DNA from: Streptomyces sp. NBC_01454
GTDB taxonomy: Bacteria; Actinomycetota; Actinomycetes; Streptomycetales; Streptomycetaceae
Assembly: GCF_036227565.1 (NCBI RefSeq)
Contig: NZ_CP109460.1
Coordinates: forward strand, 1 to 64,000
Reading direction: 5' to 3'
Length of the DNA: 64,000 bases
Shown: positions 26,779 through 33,709 of the stretch, in pieces
Position numbering within the stretch: the first letter of the stretch is position 1
Layout: every line of letters starts with the position of its first letter
The notes under the pieces: generated by a model
Seen by the model: only the letters and a program-made list of their open reading frames with translations
The model's database searches: none
Told to the model about the DNA's origin: nothing
Translations under genes and position numbers: made by a program

Positions 26779-27771
26779 TCACGGGCGACGGCCCACCCGT
26801 TCGGCGGACTGCTGGGCGCTGTCGGGCACGCTCACCCGCCTACGTTCGCCGCGTACCAGCGTCCGCATGATGCCCACCCCCGTCAGCACGGCCGTGACAT
26901 GCAGCGCCACAGTGACCGCGACGTTCTCCGGGTAGCTGACGTCGCTCGGGTGCGCCAGCGCCACGTACACCGTGGCCGGCAGCCTCCAGCCGCTCCACGC
27001 GAACATCGAGCCCGATCCCAGCCACGCCAGCGCAAGCAGGAGCGGATACGGCAGCCGGGTCGACCGGCGCCGGACGAGAGCCGGCACGGCGGCGGACACG
27101 ACGAGAGCCCAGCCCGCGCTGACCCCGACCAGCACATGCCAACTGACCGGCCGCTCATCGCGGTGCGCGATGCCCAGAGAGCCACCGGCCGCCCAGTAGA
27201 GCCAGGCCAGGCCGGTCACGGCGCCGGTCACCGCGGGCCACACCGGTCCTGAGGAGGTGCGGGTGCGGGGTCGCTCCGGCCGGCGCAGCACGTGGGGCCA
27301 ACGCCGCCACAGATAGGCGGGAAGCGCGAGAGCCAGCGCAAGCCCGGTTCCCACGAAGCTGCACTGGAGCAGCACCGCTTCCCAGCCCGGCATCGCCGCG
27401 TCACCCCCCGGGCTCCCCGAGCCTCCCGAACTGCCCGTCCCGGAGTTCACAAGCGCGCTGACGACCACGAACGGCAGGATCGACACCAAGAACCCCGACC
27501 CGACCCAGGCGAAGAATCCCACCAGCCAGCCGGGGATCCGCATCCCCCACGGCCGCACCAACGCCAGCCCCAGCGTGATCCCGGCCGCAGCCATCCCGAT
27601 CGTGACGGTGTTGAGCACCAGCCAACCGCCCAGGCTGAACCCCCGCCCGACCGGCAGCAGCCCCAGTAACGAACCGACCACCCACGACACCTTGATGACC
27701 AGATACGGCACCAGGGCCGCCACAATCCCGTACGCCGCCGCACGCCCGATCCGGTCCCAACGCTCCATCAT
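26779..27771 (-). CDS. Multi-pass membrane protein of unknown function
   Basis: A 330-residue integral membrane protein starting at ATG 27771 behind a GGAGGGGG site. About eight hydrophobic helices are visible, for example YGIVAALVPYLVIKVSWVVG, WLVGFFAWVGSGFLVSILPF and WPAVTGAVTGLAWLYWAAGG. A Gly/Ser-rich loop (GTGSSGGSGSPGG) lies between helices 4 and 5. The C-terminal tail is basic and cytoplasmic. I see no transporter signature; similar proteins are annotated only as hypothetical in actinobacteria. It is monocistronic. Confidence 0.7.
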   Translation of the reverse strand: MMERWDRIGRAAAYGIVAALVPYLVIKVSWVVGSLLGLLPVGRGFSLGGWLVLNTVTIGMAAAGITLGLALVRPWGMRIPGWLVGFFAWVGSGFLVSILPFVVVSALVNSGTGSSGGSGSPGGDAAMPGWEAVLLQCSFVGTGLALALALPAYLWRRWPHVLRRPERPRTRTSSGPVWPAVTGAVTGLAWLYWAAGGSLGIAHRDERPVSWHVLVGVSAGWALVVSAAVPALVRRRSTRLPYPLLLALAWLGSGSMFAWSGWRLPATVYVALAHPSDVSYPENVAVTVALHVTAVLTGVGIMRTLVRGERRRVSVPDSAQQSAERVGRRP

Positions 27772-27918
27772 GTCCCCCTCCGCTGGAGATCCCATCCTCC
27801 CGCGCCCGCGCCCCCTCCGCCTCAGCCCCCAGGCGCACCCCGCTCCCCCGTTGGTCTGACTCGCCCCTCCGCCCTGCGGACCACCCCACATGCGCACCAC
27901 GGCGTTGCTGTCTTCCCG

Positions 27919-28179
27919 GTGACCGCGTTGTCCGACGACATGGACGACGTCACCGCTGACTCATTCGTGGTGGACGAACTCGGCGTCGTCCTCCTCATGG
28001 CGAGAGACGGGTGGAACGACGCCTGCCCCGGAACCGCGCTGCGGGGCATCACGCACTTCGCCGCCCAGATCCTTGCCGACTCCCCGCAGGACGTCACCCG
28101 CACTGGAGGCGATGCGAGACGAACGCATGGCGGGGCCGCGAGCGAGGCGCACTTTGAGGCGGGTGTGCACCACCCGTAA
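27919..28179 (+). CDS. Possible small protein
   Basis: An 86-residue frame from GTG 27919 with balanced composition (DVTADSFVVDELGVVLLMAR, GWNDACPGTALRGI). No ribosome site or family is recognised, and a minus-strand frame overlaps it, so it may be a relic or an artefact. Confidence 0.25.
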   Translation: MTALSDDMDDVTADSFVVDELGVVLLMARDGWNDACPGTALRGITHFAAQILADSPQDVTRTGGDARRTHGGAASEAHFEAGVHHP

Positions 28180-28375
28180 CGCCGGAGGTCACCGCCTGGA
28201 CCCGGGGCCGTGTTGGGGCCCCGGGGCGGGTCGGGTCGGGGTCTGGTGATTTTCGGGGGCTGCGTACATGGTGCGGTGGCGCCTGGTTCTTGGTGTGTGC
28301 CCCGCTCGCGTGCCTGCTGGGCGTCGGCGGCGAGTGCGGTGAACGCCTTCGTGATCCGCGCCAGCTGGTCGGCGG

Positions 28376-28774
28376 TCAGCTCCAGGGCCTGCAGATCAGT
28401 GCGCAGCGTTTGGACATCGACCGTGGGTGATGTCGTTGCAGTGCGTGGCGAGCACGGCATCCACGATCTGTTCGTCCAGGCCGGGCTCGCGGGGGCGGCC
28501 GCGCCTGCTGCTTGGGCGGGCGGGTCGATCGGACCGCGATCCGGTTCAGCTTCACCCGGGCCCGCTCGGAGACCACGGGCAGGAACTTCGGCTCCCCGTC
28601 CTCGCCCTTCGCGGTGACGTACTCGTGCCCCAGCTCCTGTCGGCAGGCGGCGATCTGTTCACCGCGTCGGGCGGTCCAGCCGATCAGCTCGTGCGGGACG
28701 CCCGCAAAGGGCGGCGTCGCCCCCGCCGTCCTCGCCCAACGAGCCGTGGACAAGATGCGGCTACGCCGTGTCAT
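28376..28774 (-). pseudogene. MobF-type relaxase fragment
   Basis: The frame reads GVPHELIGWTARRGEQIAAC and EYVTAKGEDGEPKFLPVVSE, matching the segment after the catalytic part of actinobacterial MobF/TrwC relaxases (GVPHELIxWTxxR). The catalytic tyrosines and His triad, and the helicase half, are absent. The C-terminal part drifts into other frames (DEQIVDAVLATHCNDITH). With the replication-relaxation and IstB relics at 25.1-25.9 kb it points to a lost conjugative element. Confidence 0.5.
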
Positions 28775-28810
28775 GGAGTAGGTCCCGGCCAGTCGGCTGG
28801 GACCTACTCC
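28775..28810. terminator. Strong hairpin
   Basis: A perfect 12-bp stem (28775-28786 with 28799-28810) and 12-base loop, followed on the plus strand by a pyrimidine-rich stretch. Confidence 0.65.
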
Positions 28811-28845
28811 TCTTCAAGGCCAAGCCCAGCGCCACCAAGGTCCTA

Positions 28846-28885
28846 CCAGGACCAGGACCAGGACCAGGACCGGGACCGGGACCGC
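28846..28885 (+). repeat. Six-base microsatellite
   Basis: CCAGGA repeated about four times and continuing as CCGGGA, roughly six units in all. Not inside a supported gene. Confidence 0.85.
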
Positions 28886-28984
28886 TCTCGCTGGTGCCGA
28901 TGCCTCAGCGTGGGCGGCAGATCAACTCGGCCGCTGGGCCTTCCCTCGCGCTACCCGGGCCATGTGCTGATGTCGCACAGCTCC

Positions 28985-29422
28985 TCAGGCGGCTTGGGTG
29001 AGTTCGGCGCGGCCGAACAAAAGCGCGTAGCCGGAGGGGAGTTGGCGCAGGATGCCGGTGAGCAGTTCTGGGCCGGCCAGGAAGGCGACGGTGGCCAGGA
29101 CGGAGCCGGTGTCCCAGCGAGTGGCGGCCAGGGTGGCGCCGGTGCGGGCGGCGAGGTCCTTGACGAAGGCCCAGCCGGTGAGGGGCTGGGTGTTGGGGAT
29201 CTGTTCGGTGAGGATGCGTGCGGCCTCCAGGGGCAGGCGGGTGGCCAGTTCGACGCGCTCGTCGCCCGTCAGCTGGCGTCCAAGTCCCGCAAGGACCAGG
29301 CGGACGGCTTCCTTGGCCCGTTCCCGAGTGGGGTAGGCGCCTTCGTAACGGACCTTTTCCAGCATCTGCTCGAATGTCATCTGGGGCAGGTGCTGGAGCG
29401 GTGCGGGCCGGTCGGAGGTCAC
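28985..29422 (-). CDS. DUF2267 protein, second copy
   Basis: A 145-residue soluble helical protein of the DUF2267 type: MTFEQMLEKVRYEGAYPTRE, then AVRLVLAGLGRQLTGDERVE with LATRLP, and a terminal GILRQLPSGYALLFGR. GTG 29422 is used because of AAAGG upstream; ATG 29380 would give 131 residues. The ending matches the neighbour at 29520-29924 (LLQLPVGYDLLFGR), so the pair is a diverged tandem duplication. Members are linked to stress genes in actinobacteria, here hsp18 on the same strand. Biochemical role unknown. Confidence 0.75.
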   Translation of the reverse strand: MTSDRPAPLQHLPQMTFEQMLEKVRYEGAYPTRERAKEAVRLVLAGLGRQLTGDERVELATRLPLEAARILTEQIPNTQPLTGWAFVKDLAARTGATLAATRWDTGSVLATVAFLAGPELLTGILRQLPSGYALLFGRAELTQAA

Positions 29423-29463
29423 TGCGGTGGTTGCCTTTCTCGTGGTCGAGGTCGTGGTGTGGG

Positions 29464-29486
29464 GGTGCCCGGCGGGCCCGGGCACC
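29464..29486 (-). terminator. Hairpin between the two DUF2267 genes
   Basis: A 9-bp stem (29464-29472 with 29478-29486) and 5-base loop, downstream of the stop at 29520. Confidence 0.6.
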
Positions 29487-29500
29487 AGGTGGGTGGGCTG

Positions 29501-29538
29501 TCAGGTGGACTGGGGGCGGTCAGGTGGACTGGGGGCGG
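29501..29538 (+). repeat. 19-base tandem duplication at a gene end
   Basis: TCAGGTGGACTGGGGGCGG occurs twice head to tail; the second copy contains the stop codon of the 29520-29924 gene, so the duplication placed a spare stop region after it. Confidence 0.85.
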
Positions 29539-29924
29539 CCGAAGAGGAGGTCATAGCCGACGGGCAGCTGGAGCAGGATCTGCGTCATCAGGCGGTCGCC
29601 GGCCGCGTCGGCAGCGGTGCTGAGGACGGCGCTGACGTCCCAGGCCGCGGTCGCTTCGGTGGCCCCCTCAATCCATGCCGCCGTCGCCCGCACGAACCGT
29701 TCGGGCGGGAGTGGTTCGGCGCTCTGCAGCGGGTTGAGCAGGATCAGGGCGAACGCTTCCGGCAGACGTGCGGCCAGTTCTGCACGCACGCCGCCGACCA
29801 GGTGGGCGCCGAGCAGGGCGAGAACCACGCGGGCCGCGCGTTCCGCTTCCTGGACGCTCTCGTACTCGCCGCGTTCCTTCACCTGATCGAGGAAGGCTTC
29901 CCATCGCAGGGTCACGTCAGCCAC
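29520..29924 (-). CDS. DUF2267 protein, first copy
   Basis: A 134-residue protein of the DUF2267 helical family: MADVTLRWEAFLDQVKERGE, AARVVLALLGAHLVGGVRAE with LAARLP, and the shared C-terminal ILLQLPVGYDLLFGRP. It lies 91 bases after hsp18 on the same strand, separated by a strong hairpin that may reduce but not exclude read-through. The family pattern of helix pairs with L-P endings suggests a small protein-binding module. Its place behind a heat-shock gene implies a stress role; this is an inference. Confidence 0.75.
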   Translation of the reverse strand: MADVTLRWEAFLDQVKERGEYESVQEAERAARVVLALLGAHLVGGVRAELAARLPEAFALILLNPLQSAEPLPPERFVRATAAWIEGATEATAAWDVSAVLSTAADAAGDRLMTQILLQLPVGYDLLFGRPQST

Positions 29925-29946
29925 CGCCTCTCTTGGTCTGAGCGGT

Positions 29947-29989
29947 GCGCAGGACGGGCGGAGGGGGAGATCAGGTGCCCGTCCTGCGC
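29947..29989 (-). terminator. Terminator of hsp18
   Basis: A 13-bp perfect stem (29947-29959 with 29977-29989), 25 bases after the hsp18 stop. Confidence 0.75.
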
Positions 29990-30014
29990 CGCGGGCCGGC
30001 CCGGGTCGCCGGAC

Positions 30015-30458
30015 TCAGCCGGAGATCTCCTTGCGGGAGGACTCCCCGCCGACGGAGATCTTGCGGGGCTTGGCGCGCTCGGCAATCGGGATGCGCAGGG
30101 TCAGCACCCCGGCGTCATAGTCGGCCTTGATGCGCTCGGTGTCCAGCGTGTCGGCCAGCACGAGCTGGCGGGAGAAGACGCCCAGCGGCCGCTCCGACAG
30201 TTCCATCTGCACGTCGTCGGCCTTCGCCACGGGCCGGCGCTCCGCCCTGACGGTCAGCATGTTCCGCTCGACGTCGATGTCGATCGCCTCCGCGCTGACG
30301 CCGGGAAGGTCGAAGGCCACCACGTACTCGTCGCCCTCACGGTAGGCGTCCATCGCCATCGCAGAGGGCCGCGTCCAGGTACCGGTGCCAGTGCCGGTGC
30401 CGGTCAGCTGTTGGGCGAGGCGGTCGAGTTCACGGAAAGGGTCAGTGCGCATCAACAT
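30015..30458 (-). CDS. hsp18: Small heat-shock protein Hsp18 (Hsp20/alpha-crystallin family)
   Basis: A 147-residue ATP-independent holdase. [18 protein letters not shown] is the classic actinobacterial start, followed by a short Gly-Thr repeat (GTGTGTGTW). The alpha-crystallin domain runs from [20 protein letters not shown] to [15 protein letters not shown] with the hallmark G-V-L-T-L. It forms oligomers that bind unfolding proteins. ATG 30458 has GGAGG upstream. The promoter region carries two dyads of the RheA type, and the divergent neighbour is a RheA-like gene, so heat induction by loss of RheA binding is the expected control. Confidence 0.9.
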   Translation of the reverse strand: MLMRTDPFRELDRLAQQLTGTGTGTGTWTRPSAMAMDAYREGDEYVVAFDLPGVSAEAIDIDVERNMLTVRAERRPVAKADDVQMELSERPLGVFSRQLVLADTLDTERIKADYDAGVLTLRIPIAERAKPRKISVGGESSRKEISG

Positions 30459-30523
30459 CGCGAAACACCTCCAGAAGGTTTGGGCTGTACCCGCCAATGC
30501 GCTTCACTGACACCGTTGTAACA

Positions 30524-30568
30524 TGTCATCGAGTGGATGACAAATATTCTGTCGTCGAAACGATGACA
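30524..30568. promoter_or_regulatory. Two RheA-type operators between hsp18 and rheA
   Basis: A perfect dyad TGTCATC-N5-GATGACA lies at 30524-30542, and a second, TGTCGTC-N5-GATGACA, at 30550-30568. The 26-base spacing puts them about 2.5 helical turns apart. This is the sequence known to be bound by RheA upstream of hsp18 in Streptomyces albus. Confidence 0.85.
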
Positions 30569-30586
30569 ACTTGGAAGGAGGTGCCC

Positions 30587-31234
30587 ATGACAGCAGCCGA
30601 TCAGCCGGTCTCTTCCAGCACTGACGCCCAGAGCCCGGCTTCGTTCCTCGCTGCGGCGGCGGCCCTGGAAACCATCAACAGCGCCCTGCGCGCCGCCCAG
30701 CACGAGGCCCCCGGCGGCGAGGGCACCGGTCCGGAGCAGGCCCTGGCCTCCCTCCTGCTGCTGCGACAGGTGCGTGAGCAGCTCGCCGGGTGGGAAACCA
30801 ATCTGATCGAAACAGCCCGCCATGCAGGCGCCAGCTGGGCCGACCTCGCCCACCCCCTCGGCGTCGCCAGCCGCCAAGCCGCCGAACGCCGCTACCTGCG
30901 CAACAGGCCCGGCCCCGGAACCACCGGCGAACAACGCGTCCAGGCCACCCGCGAACGCCGCGCCGCCGACCGCACCATCGCCACCTGGGCCCGCCACAAC
31001 GCCGCCGACCTGCGCCGCATCGCCGGCCAGATCACCGCCCTCACCGACCTCCCCACCACCGCCCGCCTCCCCCTCAGCCAACTCGACGCCGCCCTCGCCC
31101 AGGACGACGCCGCCGCCCTCATCCACCCCCTGAACGCCACCCGCCCCCACCTGACCACCGACCACCCCGACATCGCCGCCCGACTCGACAGCCTCACCAA
31201 CTCCGCCACGGCCGCAGCCGTTGCCCCCGAATGA
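30587..31234 (+). CDS. rheA: RheA-like Hsp18 transcriptional regulator
   Basis: A 215-residue cytoplasmic regulator divergent from hsp18. ATG 30587 is five bases after GGAAGGAGG. The centre holds a helix-turn-helix (GASWADLAHPLGVASRQAAE with RRYLR), followed by Arg/Ala-rich helices. RheA of S. albus is a temperature sensor that itself loses DNA binding on heating; the same role is inferred from gene order and from the two matching dyads in the shared promoter, which should also give autorepression. A terminator hairpin follows. Confidence 0.8.
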   Translation: MTAADQPVSSSTDAQSPASFLAAAAALETINSALRAAQHEAPGGEGTGPEQALASLLLLRQVREQLAGWETNLIETARHAGASWADLAHPLGVASRQAAERRYLRNRPGPGTTGEQRVQATRERRAADRTIATWARHNAADLRRIAGQITALTDLPTTARLPLSQLDAALAQDDAAALIHPLNATRPHLTTDHPDIAARLDSLTNSATAAAVAPE

Positions 31235-31271
31235 CCGATGCACAGCGGCATGCAGGCAGCCGGACCTCACA

Positions 31272-31305
31272 CGGCAGGCCCCGGCCAGTGAGCCGGGACC
31301 TGCCG
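31272..31305 (+). terminator. Terminator of rheA
   Basis: An interrupted stem, CGGCAGG/CCTGCCG outside and CCCGGC/GCCGGG inside, with a CAGTGA loop, followed by TTCTT. Confidence 0.7.
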
Positions 31306-31577
31306 TTCTTCAAGATCAGCATTGGCCTCCCTAGGGCCGTAACCGCCTACCCAGCAGCCGCTCCGCAAGGCCCCGACCAAGCAGCCGCAGCCCCCCAGCA
31401 CCTTCATTTCCAGAGAACATCCACGATCTCGTTCATCTTCAACTGCTGTCGCAACCCGTCGATGAACGCTGTTCCCAGTACACCAGCCGTAGAGCGTGAT
31501 GTGCCCTGGCCTTGGGGGTGTCTGCCGCTGGCAGCAACTCAGGTGGCCTCCGCGCACGATCTGGGTAGAGTCGGGCA

Positions 31578-32209
31578 ATGCCCGAGCTGAAGCGGCTGCA
31601 TGCCGGCCACACCCCGGCAGTCCTGGCCTTCGAGCTGGCGAACCGCACCTACTTCGCTGCTTCGATCTCATACGGCTGGAGGTCGCGCTGGTACCAAGTG
31701 CCTGACTTGCCGCCGAGATCGGCCGGGGTGGCAGGGCCAACCGGGACGAACCCGGCCTTGGCCAAGACTCTCCGGGACGCGGCGACGACTTCTTCGACCA
31801 GTTCACCGACCGGTACAACGCCTCGCTGGCCGAGCAGGAGGCCGGCATCTGCGCCTTCTACGTGCTCGTCGCCGCGGACGGCTCGGTACTCGGCAGGTTC
31901 AACCTGTACGACTTGGAGGACGGCACTGCCAGACTCGGCTACCGGGTCGCGGAGCGGGTCGCCGGCCGCGGCGTGGCGACCGCGACCGTCCGGGAGCTGT
32001 GCCGGATGGCGACAGCGATGCACGGCTTGCGCACACTGCGGGCGGCCACCTCCCACGACAACGCCGCGTCCCGGAGAGTCTTGGCCAAGGCCGGGTTCGT
32101 CCCGGTTGGCCCTGCCACCCCGGCCGATCTCGGCGGCAAGTCAGGCACTTGGTACCAGCGCGACCTCCAGCCGTATGAGCCGGACAGCCGGCCGGTTCGC
32201 CCGGGTTGA
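31578..32209 (+). pseudogene. GNAT acetyltransferase broken by an inverted internal duplication
   Basis: The N-terminus (MPELKRLHAGHTPAVLAFEL, ANRTYFAASIS) and the rest (FDQFTDRYNASLAEQEAGI, GYRVAERVAGRGVATATVRE, NAASRRVLAKAGFVPVG) together make a RimJ-type N-acetyltransferase with the acetyl-CoA loop RVAGRGVAT. Between them, at 31667-31784, lies an inverted copy of the gene's own 3' segment (32062-32179). This breaks the frame. The 3' end is also truncated by an adjoining IS701-type transposase frame that starts at 32175. The enzyme cannot be made intact. Confidence 0.75.
31667..32179. repeat. 118-base inverted repeat within the GNAT gene
   Basis: Bases 31667-31784 are the reverse complement of 32062-32179, with no mismatch seen. 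The 277 bases between them could be inverted by recombination. A GCGGCG microhomology at the inner break suggests a fold-back copying error. Confidence 0.85.
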
Positions 32210-33110
32210 ACCCCGGCGTCGGGTACGGGATCTGATGCTGGGGCTGCTGTCGGACCTGCCAGGCAAAAACTGCTGGAGCATCGCCGAGTGGGCCGGATAG
32301 GCCACCCCGGACGGCCTGCAGCACCTGCTCGGCCGGGCCCGATGGGATGCCGACGCCGTGCGCGATGACGTGCGCGAGTACGTCCTGGAGCATCTGCAGA
32401 CGAGGGTGCGGGACTGCACGGGCACGCGGCAGTGGACCGGGAGCCGTACATCCCGCGCTCCTGGACGCGCGACCCAGATCGCTGCCGAGCCGCGGGCCTG
32501 CACGAGGACACCGTTTTCGCGACCAGGCCGGAGCTGGCCGCCCGCATGATCGGCCGATTTCTCGATGCCGGGCACCGCGCCGGATGGGTCGCGGCAGACG
32601 AGGTCTACGGCGGCAACCCACAGCTGTGCTCCGCGCTGGAAGAGCGCCAGGTCGGCTACGTGATCGCCGTCGCCTGCCGGCATGAAGCACCACCGGCGCG
32701 GGACGTTCCACGCGGATGCCCTGGCCGCGAAGGTGCCCCAGCGGGCCTGGCAGACGCTGTCGGCCGGGGCCGCACCACCGCTGAACTCGCCTACTACCGC
32801 TACTTCTCACTCGACCCGGCGCCCCAGAACACCCTGGTCCGCGTCGCTGGATCACGGTGGCGGGTGGAGGGGACCTTCCAGTCTGGCGACGCCGCCACCA
32901 GGCCCGAGCCCAAGCCGGCCATTACCGACGACAGCCGCGAATCAGACATGAAGATCACGATCTACGGCTGGAGTACCAGGACCACCTCGTCCACAACACG
33001 CGTCCGCATTCTGCGACTTGGGATACACGTCATGGCGCACCTCCCGCTGTGTGAGCCTGCCGGCCCTCGCCACCGAGCCGTCGAGGCGGTCAGCAGTGAG
33101 ACAGTGCCCA
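32175..33110 (+). pseudogene. Heavily decayed IS701-family transposase
   Basis: The start MSRTAGRFARVEPRRRVRDL and LLSDLPGKNCWSIAE are typical for IS701 transposases. A TAG follows at residue 42. Later pieces in other frames include [20 protein letters not shown] with EVYGGNP, LEERQVGYVIAVACRHE, TAELAYYRYFSLDP and VRVAGSRWRVEGTFQ. The central region with the first catalytic Asp is deleted (about 60 residues lost after 32400). No terminal repeats were identified. Confidence 0.8.
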
Positions 33111-33709
33111 GTTCACGGCACGACTCGCCTCGGGACACGCCTCAGCAGCCCGGCAGCAGCACACTCCGCGATGGCGATCGACGAAGGACAAGCCGGACGT
33201 CCAGGTCCGATTTCTCACGAGCCAGAGACCAGCGCGCGGGTACATCAATCGGTATACCCAGGCCCCACGACTTGCGATCACTCGGAGGCTCGCCGTCTCA
33301 CCGCCTACCGTGCACGGGCTCGTCAGCCGGGCGGGAGCAATTGTCAATACCTGTGGATCAGTAGGGTCGGGAGAGTTCCTACGCATGACCTCCCGCTCTT
33401 CAAGGCTGTGCTGTCAGAGTGGACGTTTGGCAGCCGATGTGTGCCGTCGTTGCTGTCATCACCGTCGCTGGGGCACCGACCAAGCGCAGCTCGTGAGGGT
33501 GGAGTCGGCTTGTTCTGCCGACCTTCCTGCACCGTGGTCTGCTGGATCCGTGCCGATGCTGGAGCCGCCCTCACGGCCGGAGCCCCGCCTCTGGAATCCA
33601 GGCCTGCCGCCCAACCCCTCGACTGGTCGGCCAGCTCGTCCAGTTGGGTCACGGCGTGTTCCTCCCGTCGCAGCAGGCCAGGTGACGTGGGTTTTCGGCG
33701 CCGGTGAGA
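33111..33709. other. 600 bases without a supported gene
   Basis: Possibly further decayed transposon DNA; frames on both strands lack start signals and family motifs. Confidence 0.4.

Noticed and set aside
28180..28460. Minus-strand frame with VDVQTLRTDLQALELTADQL
   Set aside because: Locally protein-like, but it has no proper stop and runs over other frames; possibly part of the relaxase relic.
28846..28885. Collagen-like Pro-Gly coding repeat
   Set aside because: The microsatellite reads as Pro-Gly in one frame only and no gene surrounds it.
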